Shown here in pieces: positions 11,150 to 24,419 of a DNA stretch of 64,000 nucleotides. The stretch spans positions 62,001-126,000 of the forward strand of contig JARBJD010000176.1 in the NCBI GenBank assembly GCA_033064195.1, given 5' to 3'. A program made the position numbers and the translations under genes. Every line of letters begins with the position of its first letter. Within the stretch, counting starts at the first letter, position 1. The stretch is from Blattamonas nauphoetae. Its lineage: Eukaryota > Preaxostyla > Oxymonadida. The notes beneath the pieces are model-generated. The model ran no database searches, had not been told where the DNA came from, and saw only the letters and a list, made by a program, of their open reading frames with translations.

Positions 11150-14100
11150 ATGGCAAAAGGACATGGAACAATTCGAGCATGTACACAATGCAGGACAAGG
11201 TATATTTCATTATTTCAAGAATTTTTACCTATTTTCCATTTATGTAGAAAGGTGAAATGCGATGGGTCTGCCACAATTTCTCACAATTTTTTTCCATCTT
11301 TTTTCTGATAACTATCTTTCAGAAGAGACCCATGTTCACAATGCTCTCGAAAAGGTGTTGAATGCACATATCAGAACCAAACACAGAGACGTGGACCAAA
11401 GCCACGCCGGCGTCTGCACTTTATGTCATCATCAATTTCTTCAGCGAAGTCCAATTTAACGTACAATCCACAATCAACTTCCAACGTGCCAAATGCTGAT
11501 TTAGACCCAGACTTGACATCACCACCTCCGGCACCTCTCAAACTATCTCATTTTCAGAGAAAAATTGAACAACCAATTTTGATGAACCGAGACGTTTATA
11601 TCAAACTTTTCTATACAACCATCAATCACTCCGCATGTATTTATGGCGCATTTCCTTCCTATTTCTCTCTCTTTCCATTCGACATCACCACGTCGGTACA
11701 AAACTGTCTGAAGTCTGTCCCAAAAATCTCCGAAAAACAAATACAACTGACAGAATTATATTTCCAAACCCTGCATTTTCAATTCTATTCCATTCTTTGC
11801 CTTGGATCATTTTCTGTTCACCATCAGCAAATCTCTGATTACTGTCGAGATGTGGCATCTCAGTACTTCGACTTCCTCACTATCCAATTCAAATCTATGG
11901 ATGCCATGCATTTAGCCCTGCAAGTTTCTTCTCATCACATTGATTCCGTGCAGGTTAGAACTCTCATATACAACCATCGACTCATCCGACATCTTCTCTC
12001 CAAAAAGTCGATTCCACCAGGACACAGACATAATACACAACTAAAGGAGAAACTACACGAGCTATTGGCTCATTTCAATGATGAGCTCCTCCACTCACAC
12101 CTCACCTACTTCGACACATCGAAGACACTCATTTTCTATTGTGTCATCGAATGGCTCCGAGCACTCTGCCTCTTTCATATGGTAGAGTTGCGGATGAACC
12201 AAGGTGGACCTCCTCTCCGGACCCAGCTCGAATCGATCATGTTTCAGATCTCGCCAGTCCTCAGATTGCGAATGGTCACCCAGTCGTTCCAGTCGAAAGA
12301 CACTCCATTTTCTTTCCTATACTCAGACTCAGAACCTCCCCCACAACAGTTTTTCAACGAATCTGTTGTGACAGACCTTCTTGATCGGATTTCCGAACTT
12401 CGAACAATTCTCCAGACTGACCCCACCTCTCCCACACCCCAAGTCCTCCCTCCGCAAACCAATGTCACTTTTGACATCCATCCTGCCAGCATCCCCAAGC
12501 AAGATGAATCGGAGGCTCCTTCTGGGTCAACTGCCCTCTCCAAACAAAAAAGCTTGCTTGGCGCTTTCTTTGAACACCTGTCGTTTCAAGACATTATCAA
12601 CCAATTTATGAAGTTTTACGTGTTCACTCAGCGCATCCCAGAATCCTGGCGTCTCCCAGCTTTCCCGACATTATTGAGACTCAGCGGAAAGGTGTTCCAC
12701 TTCCTCGCAAGTGATACTGACAGCACAACTGACGTGAAAATATCAAACGAATTAATGTCAATCGTGTGCCACTTCACATCCGTTCTCAATGTCAGCCCGT
12801 CGCCACACTTCATGCAAGACCTCCTCATGCGGACAGATCTCGTCACTCTCACGTCCGATGCGAGGTCTGCCCTTGTCAACTCGTTTGTGACGCTTCAGAA
12901 GCTTCTCGAGACGAAAGGCGCAGTGGAACGAAAGCGGGTTGCGAAGGTCCCCGTTCAGCGACTCATCCAACCCGAGGTGAAGAAACCAGACGAAACGGGG
13001 GCGGGAAAGAGATCACTTCCCTTCCAGTTCACAATCAACACAGAGGACACCACGATGAAGCACATCATTTCATTGACACAGCATTTTGAGACGGAGCAGA
13101 AGGAAAACGTGGAAGAGGAGAGCGAAGAGATCATCGAGACCATCTCCCTTTCGATCCTCCGATCGCCAGACAGCGTCGACAAGACAGAAATCGACAGGAT
13201 CCTCGAGCTTCCGATGATCGTCCCTCAACCCGTCATCGATTCTCCGCCCACCATTCCCACCCTCCACGAGCTCATCTCATCGACACTCCCTCACCCAACT
13301 GCGCTTTCAGCGGAGACTCAGTTCGACCTCGCGTCCCTCCAAGAACTGTTCCTCGCGGACGACAACCTCATCTTCTTCCTCGACACGTTCGAAGGCAGAC
13401 TCAAGTCGAGCCGCGCCTGCTGCACCGTCCCAATGACCACGCCTCTCCCTCTCACCACCCAATCACTCCGGGTGCACCCCCAACAATCATTCGACCTGTA
13501 CATGCTTGCTAACTACCACGTCCTCCTCTCTCTCTTCTTCCTCATCGAAGGCCTCGTTTCGGAGTCGCTGTACGCAGCTGTCACCGCATCGAACAACATC
13601 CACGACTACGTTCTCGAGCGAGGCCTGTCCGACTACGTCAACCGCGGGATGGGAATTGGACTGGTTGTGTTCCTCTTCCACATCGTCTCACACACTTTCC
13701 TTCCTCAACTTGGCCCTGATGAGAACTCTTTCAGAAACACCCCTGGTTTTGGCGAACCGGGGTCTTCCACCCACATGTGGAAGCACATGGACGCATCGAA
13801 GTCGATGATGTCATGGAAGCAGCCCATCGATAAGCTGATCAACTTGTTCTCCAGTCCCCCACCATTCGCCCCATCGGCTCAGGATCTCCCTCCTGGCTCC
13901 GTCACCGAACACCGCAAAAAGCTGTCGGCACAGCTGCTGGTAACGATGCCTCCTCAGACCGTGGTTGGCCTCTTCAGAGCACTTCTCATTTTAACCCGCG
14001 TCCTCTCGATCTTCTCCATCATCCAGCCACACATCTCTGCCATCATCAAAATCCCGTTTGTGGTTCTGCAGCATATCAACAACCTCATCACAGAAAGCGA

Positions 14101-15127
14101 AAAAGAAAAGACAAGCCCGTCTGAACAGACTATCAGAGTTGAACCAGCTGACAAAGCAGAGAACGACGAGGCTGACTCAGATGGGATGGAGGACGCCCCT
14201 TCACCCGAACCAACCCCCGCATTCACACAGGCCAAGACCGAATACGAGATGCAGCTGAACCACGTCGCAAACATTGTCAAAACGGATCCCCATATTCTCG
14301 CGCTTCTTCGGGAGGTCCTGAAGGAGATCAAAGAGTCACAGGTAACGCCAGAGAAGATTCGGGAGTCCGTGGCAGCTCGAATGAAGGACCATGGCATTCC
14401 TGCCCAGCAGGTTCTCACAGAATCAGATGTGATGACAGCCAAGCTGAAGCCGATCGAAGCAGACGAACACATCAAAAAGTTGAAACGAGTTGCTCCAGTG
14501 AAAGGGTCGCAAGCCCACAGAAAAGAGAGGAAGGAGAAGGAAAACAGGGCAAGAATGGCAGACCCGCTGCTCCACTCTTTTCTCCTCCCTCCGACCGGCT
14601 CCGCTCAGCTACCTCACCGCTCAATGAACCTTCTGCCTGTTCCAAGACGGCCTCAATCGATCAACGTTGCCCAATCTTCCATTTTCCAGACACAGCTGCC
14701 TCTTTTTCCACAAGTCGAACCACCATCGCCGCTCTCGCGACCCACATCACCAGCGACACTCGACCACTCTCTCCACTCACACTCGCTATCGTCTCTCTCT
14801 GGCGACTCACCTCTCTTCTATGGGCTGTCATCGATGACACCAGACAGCAATTCGTTGTCTTTTGGTTTCTTCGACTCGCCCTCTTTGACATCGCGGATGA
14901 TCAACTCCCCCTCGTTCTACACACAACCATCATACTCCCCGTCTGCTTCGACCTTCCCCTACTCGCTCCTGTCCAACATGGATGACGGTGCTGCATTCAA
15001 TCTCCTTCCGAACGCATCCTCAAATCTCAACCAAGCTGCAAAGGCCCAATCGATCACATCGCCAAACTTCCAGCTCGCCTTTCGTTCTCTGGGGAAGATC
15101 GAGAAGGAGGATGATGGATGGGACTAG
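11150..15127 (+). CDS. Zn2Cys6 (Gal4-type) zinc-cluster transcription factor candidate
   Basis: Exons 11150-11199, 11248-11265 (only 18 nt) and 11323-15127 give 1290 residues; introns are 48 and 57 nt. Splicing creates a complete binuclear zinc cluster at residues 11-37 with spacing C-x2-C-x6-C-x5-C-x2-C-x6-C: ACTQCRTRKVKCD, then DPCSQCSRKGVECTY. It includes the basic RKVK block that contacts DNA in Gal4-type factors, and a basic linker (QRRGPKPRRR) follows. The long remainder has helical segments that could be a divergent middle homology region (for example around residues 60-230 and 380-460). It also has Glu-rich parts, an acidic stretch (NDEADSDGMEDAPSPEPTP) and a Ser/Pro-rich tail suited to activation. 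Such clusters are overwhelmingly fungal, so their presence here is unusual. The zinc cluster is certain from spacing; the transcription role is inferred. Confidence 0.85.
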
Positions 15128-15248
15128 ACTCAGTTTTTTCGTTTCTATCTTGACTAGTTTCTCTTGAATGGCTCCTTTTTCTTAAACCTGCTTGAAAGAA
15201 GACTGCAAGGGTGAAATGTTCAATAAAAGAAAGGGAAACGAACTCGGA

Positions 15249-18200
15249 CTAATTCCACGTGTTCAGAACATCGTCTCTGATGACATATCCACAGAGCTCT
15301 CGTCCGTTGTCAGTGAACCCACAAATCTTGCCGAACATCGCATACTGCTGCTGGAAGAGATCAAGCACCAACGGGACACCTTCATCGTCATTGTGCTCCT
15401 GGTGCCACACTCGAAAATCTCTGTCTCCCCCATTCACCTCCAACAGAAGCGAGTTGAGTAGAAACACAACATCTTCCAACGCGAACCTGAAAAGACACAT
15501 GCTCCGAAGCGAGAACCACCCATCGTCGGTCGGCGGTGACTTCGCTGTGGACGGGTCTTCACGAGTGCCTGCTCGACTCATTCGAAACGGAGCGAGCTGT
15601 GGGAGGTTGAAGTCGAGAGAAGAGGGAGGCACAGGGTGCTGAAGGGGACTCGACTGAACCGAAGAGACAGATGGATGTTTAGCAGGAGTCGACTCCATCG
15701 AGGGCTGCGGTGTTTGTCTGACCGATGAAGCTGCTGTGTTTCGAGCTTTGTCTTTGCTGTCATTTTTGGGGTTCGCACTGCCTCTCACAGGGAACGACTC
15801 AGGACTGTCGATGATGAACCGGAGTGTGTAGTCAATCCCATCGACGATGCACACTTTGTCATCAATGAAGGTCTGAATGGTCTGTCCGACGTCGATCTGC
15901 TTCCCTTCTCGCTTGAGTCGAGTGTCTCTCCATTCCTCTTCATCGTCACTCTCCCCCAACGCCTTCACCTTGTCCTTCCTCACAACCTGCATTGCATACT
16001 CCCGGATGCCCTTCATGACATACACACCGCAATCAAACGTGTTCTTCTGTTTCGGTGCTGGGACGACAAACACGCCCATCGTGCTGCCTGTGAACTTCCC
16101 TGGCTCGATCCCATACACCAGGCCCTTCCGATAGAACGCCTCGAGGGAGAGGTAGTGCCAGATTAGATGCGCATGCGACGAGTAGTTCTTGCAGATGGAC
16201 GATGTTGGGTAGGAGTCGACGATCAGCATACTCGGCACCTTCGGAAGAGAGTAGAAATACGGGAAGAACGGCTCCGGATCGCTACGGACTGGCTGGGGAC
16301 ACGGAGGGATGGTTGGAAGACGACATGGGGAACGAATCATCGCTTCCATCGACTGAATCGGGAACGATGGGGGGAAGTCGAGGTCGGGCTGGATTGTGAG
16401 GCACATTCCCTCGTTCATCTCAGGCTCTTCCACCTCTTCCTCCTCGTCTCCGAATGCGACCGCGTACGGCTGCACTTCAACTCGTTCAACTCTTCGCGGC
16501 GTTTCCGGAGAGACTTGTGGATCTGGCAATGCGAATGGCTCGCGTTGTCTTTGCTGTTGGGGTGACTTCTGCGGGGTCCTCTCGCTGAGCTTGGTCAAGT
16601 TCTTCTTTCTGTTCTCTCTGATGGACCTGTTCCACTGTCGTTGGAAATCACTCGCTTCGAGGTTCCGCCTTTGGCGTGTCTGCATGTCTACTGGGCTGAC
16701 GAGTGACTTCATCGGCGACTTCTGCGGGAGTTTGAGTGGCCCGACTGAAACCTGGACTTTCTTCGTTTGCTTTTCGTCATGTTCATGTGGACCACCTCCG
16801 TCCACGTTCCTCCGCATTTGATTCAGACTGAGAGAAGTCTGCTCGTTTTCCTGTTCTGTTCTGTCATCGCCAAAGAGGCGCTTTTGATCCAGATCCCCAT
16901 CAACAATTTCCATGACAGGGGACAGCCCCTGATCGGACTCGTTCTCGGACTCGTGTGTTGGAAGTTGCTGGCGGGGCTTGCGTTCGTTCCTGATCTCGAT
17001 TGATGTTGTTTTCGCGTGTTCCTTTGACGTGGCTCTCTCAATTTTGGTTTGGAAGCTTTCTTGAAAAATCTGTTTGAGCCGAGGTGGTGAGTGTTTGACT
17101 GGCGGTCGAATCCTGAGCGATGGTTCTCTGAGAATCACAGCATTGCTCGGCTGAGATGATTGTGGCATGTGTTCGATTGTATCAGTAGGCGTCTCTTCAA
17201 CACGCTGAACAACTGGAGAGGACGATTGTGGAGTGTGTTCGACTTTGTCAACAAGCATCTCTTCTTCGTGTTGAACAACTGGCGAGTCTTGTTTGGGTGG
17301 AATCCAGCCTGTCTTGTACTTCAGTTTGATCTCGTTCTGTTCTGACTTCAATTCCGTGATTCGACGAGAGATCAAGTGATTCACGTCTTTGATCAGTTCT
17401 GTTGTTGATCCACGCCAATTGTCTCGAAAGCGATCGATTGTGCCCAGCATCTTCCGCACCGTGCTCACAGGATTGGAAACCGGTTCGTCTGACAACAGCG
17501 ACACTCGCCCTTCTTGCGGAAGAAACGAGTGAGTGTCCAAGAAGAGGTAGAATTCCGTCCCCGTGCCGATGTTGAAGAAGACGTCGTGGAGCCAAGGGAA
17601 CGCTTGCATGTGCTCTCGAATTTCGGCGATTTTTGTGTCGTCGGTTTGAAGGTCTGGGTGATCAGGCAATTCTGGCGAGAACATCGAATCTGGAGTCATC
17701 GAATGAGACCTCTCCTGCACAGGAGCTTCAGGTGTCGTTGGAAGTGAAGGCATGATTGGGAGGGTAGCTGAAGTGATTGCTGAACTTCGAGTGGAGCGAC
17801 GAATCACTGGCATCAGGATTGGTGGTGCTGGTGGTGAGGGCATCACGATAGGTGGTGCTGGTGGTGAGGGCATCAGAATTGGTGGTGCCGGTGGTGAGGG
17901 CATCGGATGCAAGGCGATTGGGTCTGGAGGAGGAGGGAGGACAGGTGGAGGCTTGTGAGGGACAGAGACGGTTGATTTGTTCCGTTTCTGCTTTTGAATG
18001 ATTGGTGGTGGGAGTGATGGTGGCTTCTCATCTTCAGAGTCTTCACTTGATTCTTCAGGAAGCCTGTTGGAGATGTGTGTGTCCGAAAACCCAGTCATTT
18101 TCCGTATTCTCGTTGACCGCCGCGGAAAGACAACAGCATCCTCCACTTCGTCAGGCGGTGTGGCGTCGTTGTGGCGATCTTCTCTGACCTCGGCTGGCTG

Positions 18201-21200
18201 GGGAGGGATGTCGAGGTAGTCCTTCATCATCTCCACCCAAATGCTGGACGTGTCGGAGATGTTGCCGTTCGAGTTCTCCATCAAGAAAGGTGTGCTGTCG
18301 AGAACCATCCCAGGATTTGTGATGATGATCAGCGACCAATGTGAGTCTTCGTTGATTGGGAGGAAGATGGTCTGTTTGGCTGAAAGAAGAGAATAAAGAG
18401 AAGATGAAAAACAAACTGAACAAATCGTTGTGCCGCGTCCACATCCGCACAGAGTTGTATGACGACAAATCTTCAACTTTGCTGAACAAGTGCTCAGGAG
18501 GGAACGGAGCAAGAGTGTGCTTGAGAGAGTTGGGGACACGAGGAATGAGAGTGACGGGGTCGACAGAGACGGACTGGAGTGAAGTCGGAAGGAGGGATTT
18601 CGGAGGATCCTTCTGAATCGAGCGAGAGAAGGTGGAAAAAGGAAGAAGGAGCGGGAGGAAGAACGTGGAGTCTGAGGTGAGGGGAGTAGACAAAGAGAAC
18701 GCGGGCTGCTCTGAACGAGCATCGTGTGAAAACGGGTCGGTGAAAGGATAAAACAAGTTTCGGTGGAACTCAGACGCGTAGAAGTCGGCACAGCCATTCG
18801 TGTTTGTGTCGGTCTGGTGAGAAGACGGCTGGAGAGGCCCGAAGAGCGACGTGGGAGGGATCTCGCTGAATGTGTGGTGCATCTCTTCGTACACTCTGAT
18901 CATTCGGCGATGGAGGGGAAGTTGGTCAAGGCTTGGCGAAGACTGCCACACTGTCTTCTCGCCGATGTACGGCACGGAGTAAGAGAAGGGGAGGCGAGGG
19001 GAGAGCGACGGCGGGATGAACTCCTCTTCCTCGGGCAGGAGTTCAGTGTGGCCTCTCTGTCTCCGCTTGTCGTCTTCAGACTCATCCCAATCCGGTTTGA
19101 GCTCGATCGGAGTTGGAGTCTCAGCGTCGTACGTATTTGAGAAGAAGTCGCCCTGCGACATGACGTCAGGCTCGGACATGTTGTCATCGTTCTCCGGTTG
19201 AGTCGACGGCTGACTGAAAAGCGGCATCTCGCGGTCGAGATTTTGGAGGAACTCATCTCTGTCAAAGCCTTCTGAATCGGACTCGCTGTCTTCGTTTGAG
19301 AGCTCGCCAGGTGTGATCACTTTCATCGTTTCGAGAAGACTCAGATGGTTCGGAGTGGAATGACTCGGATCATTTGGCGAGAAGAGCGGTGTCCTGGCTG
19401 GACGAGAGAGGGTCGGAGGAGTGAATTGAGGATGCGGCAGACGACCGCTCGGAAGAGTCGTGGTGCCATTGTGTGACGATCTGCTGGGCGGGTCAGGAGA
19501 AGAGTCATCTCGCAGCATTTCATCACCACCCCCTCCATCAATCTCTCTTCTCACATGATTGCTGAATTCCTTGGGACGTTTTGATAAGAGATTCCCAAAC
19601 AGCGTCTGAATGAACCCCACTGGCTCGCCCTTCTTCTCTTTGTGCTTCGCAGAAGCGGATTCCCGCTGACTGTTCCGGGCATGACTTTCAACCAGGCGAT
19701 GCCAGGCCGTCTGCCCGTTTCGGAGGTAGCGGTAGAAGAAAGTGTTGAAGAAGTAGAAGCGATTGCTCAGCTCTTCTCGGCGCCGCTTTTGGGCGAGCGG
19801 GAGGAGCTGCATCGGATTGTTGAAGTGCAGTGGCGAGGACGAGTCAGCACTGTTCTGATTCCATTCCCATTTCGTTCCTCTTTCGTCCACAATGAGGAGA
19901 TCGTTGAGGAGGCGTGTGTAGAAGGAAAGGATGTTATCGTTGATGAACCTGCCTTGGTTCAGTCTGAAGGCGTCGAAAGCAGTGACGTTCATTTGGTCGA
20001 CACAGTTCGAGCCAGGCGGGTAGACAGCGAGGGTGTCGTCCTCGTCTCTTCCGAAGAAGCGAACGAGCGAGTGCTGCCGGCGAAAGATGATCGGGATCAT
20101 CGGCGAAGACGGGAGGAGTTCGGAAGGCCTTTTGAGGTCTTTGGCGATCGACGGAGAGATGAGGATATCGCACAATGTCTTGGCCTTCGGTTCTTCCGGC
20201 GGAGGCGGGTAAGGAAATAGCGGTGTTAATGATGTCGATGGAGCATCAGGTCTTTTCTGGTCTCCATTCGGACGCACAGGTTGCGGTGGAGTCTTCCGTC
20301 TGAACGAGGCAGACCAGAGATCGAAGGAGACCGAGTGACTGACATGAAGCCGGACAGCTGGGAGAGAATTCTGGAGCGACAAAAGCGACGGCTTTGACGA
20401 GAAGCGAGCCTGTTTCTTCTCCAAAATGGTTTGCGTTGGTGGCGTCGCGATCCGCAGGTACATCGGCCCTTTCATGAGCCAAGCCATCCAATCCTCGGTG
20501 ATCAGCCGAAACGGAAACGTTGATGGAAGAGACGGATTGAACGGAGAGGAGAAGAAGAAGGAGAGAACACGATGATAAGTGGAATGGAAAGGAGGGAAGA
20601 GGTGGAGAAAGTCTCGCAGCATCAGGAAGATGTGGTGCTTGAGGAGGAGGTACACGAACTCACTTGGAATGACGAACATGTTCTTCGTGCGATGCTGCAG
20701 ATCAATCATCTTCTGCCGACTTCGCTCAATCAGCTTGTCGAGTGACAGTCCCCTCTCTCTTTCCGGCCCTGTGACGTATTCCCGCTCGATCTGCTCGAGC
20801 TGTGCGTAGTCCTTCGAGAGATGCTCGTCTGAGAAGTAGAAAACAATCCAGTTCTCCGAATCGTGGTACGATGTGGGCGAGAAGGGAGGAGAATGCTTGG
20901 CTCCGTAGAACGAGTGGATTTGGCGCCTCATCTGCTTCCATCCCTCGCAATCAGACGGAACTTCTTGGGCGAGATGGAGCGATGTTTCACGTTTGTGCGG
21001 ATGAGCGAGAACTGTCGATGGCGTGAAGATGGGTTGGCCACGTGAGATGGAATTGTCCCCATCAGTTTTCGCAGAAAGGGGCGAGGACGACGTTTTCGTG
21101 TCATCGTCATTGTTTATCTTGTCCATCCACGATTGACTTGACAAAGCCTCCGGAACAGGCTCCTGTGTTTGTGGTTGCTCCATCTCGAATCGCTGCTGGT

Positions 21201-24200
21201 TGGGCGGATGGAAGACTGCCAACCCTGATGATGTCGATCCGATTGGGAAGAACGAATATCCAGGCTTGTCAGGCGCGATCAGCGACGAGAGAGGGAGGAC
21301 GAAGGTGAGGAACTTGTTTGGATCGTCAGCCTCTGTCTGGACGTACACGAACGAGAAGAATGACATGAATTCGATGAACATTTCTGGACTCGTGAACGGG
21401 AAGTCACACTCCAAAATGCGGAAGAAAGGCGAAAAATTCTTAACTCCCGTTCGACTGGGGAAGTTTCGAGTCTGTTCGAACTTGTACGGATGAGGATCGT
21501 GCTTGTCTGGGAGAATGGCTTGGCTGAAGAACGAATTGGACGGTGGACGTTGTGGCTCGGCAGGTGCAGCGACTGGCGGGAAGAGCTCCTTCCCCAAATC
21601 GGTTGTGAAGAACGTGTTGTCCGTGCAGAAGAACGTCCGCCAGGCGTTTCTGAAAATGGTTCGGAAATGGGGGCTGAAGAAGGTGACTGTGATTGAGGGG
21701 ACTTTCAGAGAGGAAAGAAGGGAGGCCAGGCTGTCCTGGGTCAACCCATCAGACTGAAGGATGCTGGCTGTAAAGTCTGTGCTCGACGGAAGAGTGAGCT
21801 GGCAGCTGACAGGATGCAGAATCAGCCCTCCGACGTGGAGCGAGTCAAGAGGGACAGAGAACTTCGGCTGTGTGGAGTATGTGAGGGTGACAGGAAGGTC
21901 GGTGATGGAGTCGCGAGGAAGAGAGGGGAGAGCGGCATTCCGTTGCAGCAGAGACATCACCCACAGTGAACGCATTTCCAGCTCGTATTCGAGTCGCATG
22001 ATCTGAGTCATCGCGTCACATGCACGATGAGCATCGACCCACTCCCCCATCCGCGCGATGTCCTCGTCGGGATGCGACGTGTTCTGGATGTAGTCCTCCA
22101 GGTCCCGCATGAGGACGTGTGCATCCACTTTGTGTGGGGCCTCTGGTGGGCTTTGCTGGGTCTGTTGAGAGGGATCTCGAACAGTCTGATGGGAGGGGTC
22201 TTGGAGGGTGTCCAGTCTTGGCTTCGGAGCCTGTGCTGGCTTGAAGCGAGGGGTGATTGTTCTGACAATCTGGAAGAAGCTGCGGCGAGTGATCCGGTGC
22301 CAGCTTCGCCGGTCCTTCTTCGCAATCTCCTTCTGCCACTCCGCTTCGAGTCTGTCGATCCGACTTTCAGCAACTTCAAACAGATTTGCATCGATCGCCC
22401 TTCCCAAATCATTCCGCTTCAAACTGCCTCCAGTTGTCCAGCTGTGATTCCTGCTCCTGTCCACGTGATCTCGCTCGAGAATCATTCTGTTGTCCTTCTC
22501 GACCAGCTCAGCCTCTTCCATCTCAAACACCATCCGCGCCGTCTCCTTCACCAGCCCTGTCTGTTTCAGATTGGGGTTCCCGATCTGATTCTGAAGGCAG
22601 CTGCGGTTGACACCACTCGAGTAATCTCGCAGCTCGAGATGAAATTCATGCACAGCATGTCGCTGGGCTGAGTGGGACAGAGACGACAAGCATGACAGAA
22701 GGAAGAAAAGCGAGTGAGTCAAAGACATTTGGTTGTCTGGAGGGTTGCTGTCTTGCGATTCGGTGGCATCCTCGCCTTTGCTCATGTGCAGTCGGAAGAA
22801 TTCTTCGAAGAAGACAAGCGATGAGAGATACACGTTCGCGTTGTTTGCGCGGAAGGAGTTCATGATACTGCGGTGTGGATCGAGTTTGTGCTGCTCAAGT
22901 TGGGCTGGTGTTGGTTTTGTGAGCTGTTTAACATGATCCAGAAGGCGGGGATAAGTTGAAGACGACTTTTGCGATGGCCGAGAACTGGGCGCGGTCGGGA
23001 GTTTTAGTTTGGACAGGTTCAGCTTGGCAGGTGGAGTGAGTTGCGACGGGACGAATGGTGTGTGGTGTTTTTCTGTTCTTTCTGTGTTATGTTGTTCTTC
23101 AAGACTATTTTGGGCCTCTTCAAGTCGAGTACTCTCTCTGGTCTTGACCTGTGATTGTGGAGAAGGATCGACAGAGATGGGTTCTCGATAAACACGGGGC
23201 TTTTCTTGAACCCTCTGCGGAAAGAGATAAGGAATAAACAACCCCCCAGGGATTGGTTGAGTGATTTTGAAGAAGAGCGATGCATTGGATTTCCTACATG
23301 CTTGCTTCAACTCGTTCGGATCTTTGCTCCCAATTTCAAGAACGATTGTATCGAGCATTTGCTCCATTGTCCAGTGCAACTGATAAACGGGGTCGAGTTG
23401 GAAGAAACATAGACTTTCGAGGCTCTTCGGTCGGGTTGTCATGAATGACTGATTTCTGGTGGCAATTTGTTGGTCTGTTGGCGGAGACGATAGTTTTGAC
23501 TGTGTATTTCGCCTTTGGTTCAGAATGTTAAGAGCATTGTAATGAGATTCAGGCGTGAGGAATCCACGGTGAAGAGAAATGAAGAAAGAGTCAATGAGTT
23601 TGTGTATTGAGCGATGTGTAGGAACAAAATCTCCCAGAAGAGTCCATCCAGCACTTTGATTGGCATGAATGTTCGCTGATGAGAAAAGAGAGGCGAGAAA
23701 AGGCGGAGCGATAGACGTCTCAACAGACGGAAGAAGAGCTGGGAGGCGCTGCCTGTTCGCATTTGAAAAAGAAAACTTTTTCAAAAAGTTGACTCTACGA
23801 GGATTTGGTAACTCGGATGTTTCACATTCTTCAAGGTCAGACAGAGGGATTGTTGAATAATCCGGGAAGAGTTTGGTCCAATTATCTCGTTTGTCTCTTG
23901 CTGTAGCAGGTGAGATATAACGACGAACAGAATGAGTGGGTAGAGGTATGAGATATGAAAGAACGATCAAGGCAAAATGGGGGTTTATTCCACGTGATTC
24001 TGTCCTCGAAAGTTGTTGAAGGTGAGCGAAGGAGATAGGTGGGATATCAGAACTTGAAAGAGAGTAAGGTGCATATTTGCGATATTCATTGGATCTTTGT
24101 AATCCAGGAATGGAGTCATGAGGCCGTGAGTCGACAGAACCTTCGACATTTTCATCGGAATCACTGTCAACAGAAACCGGACAGGCTTCTGAACCTGTCC

Positions 24201-24249
24201 GGTCGGGTGGTAATGAATGGGACCCACCCCGCCGACGGCACGTGGCCAT
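15249..24249 (-). CDS. Giant Ulp1/SENP-type SUMO protease with a split catalytic core
   Basis: Cysteine protease of clan CE that matures or removes SUMO. Exons 24249-18417 and 18379-15249, with a 37-nt intron, give 2987 residues. The catalytic core comes in three parts. The first, near residue 1420, is FDAFRLNQGRFINDNILSFY followed by NRFYFFNTFFYRYL. The second, around 1935-1975, is VRMWTRHNDLFTKQTIFLPI with His1958 in EDSHWSL and Asp1972 in VLDST. The third holds Gln and Cys2728 in PKQKNTFDCGVYVM. Insertions of roughly 440 and 750 residues, rich in Pro, Ser and Glu, separate the parts. All four active-site residues are present, so it should be active. SENP6/SENP7 also carry insertions, but much shorter ones. 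The first 1400 residues are not recognised. The ATG at 24249 is the first in frame. Confidence 0.88.
17811..17905 (+). repeat. About three tandem 30-bp units inside the SUMO protease gene
   Basis: Three near-identical 30-bp units follow one another. On the coding (minus) strand they give a 10-residue repeat of the form MPSPPAPPI plus one variable residue. They lie in the second disordered insertion of the protease. The units differ by only one to three bases, so the array is probably young and prone to changes in copy number. Confidence 0.85.
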
Positions 24250-24419
24250 TGACACTGGAAGAGGAGTACTTACAGGAGGAAAGTATGTGGAGTGATCAGT
24301 CCGCAAACTTATCTCTTAGTCATTAGAAAAATATTTCATAAGATTTTTTGAATGTAAGACAACAACTTAATCTCGTTTCTCGTTTATGATTCCAATGTTA
24401 GTGGTTCATTCTAGCGAAA

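Noticed and set aside
17811-17905. Regular repeat that might suggest a CRISPR-like array or satellite.
   Set aside because: Only three contiguous 30-bp units without spacers, in frame within a coding region.
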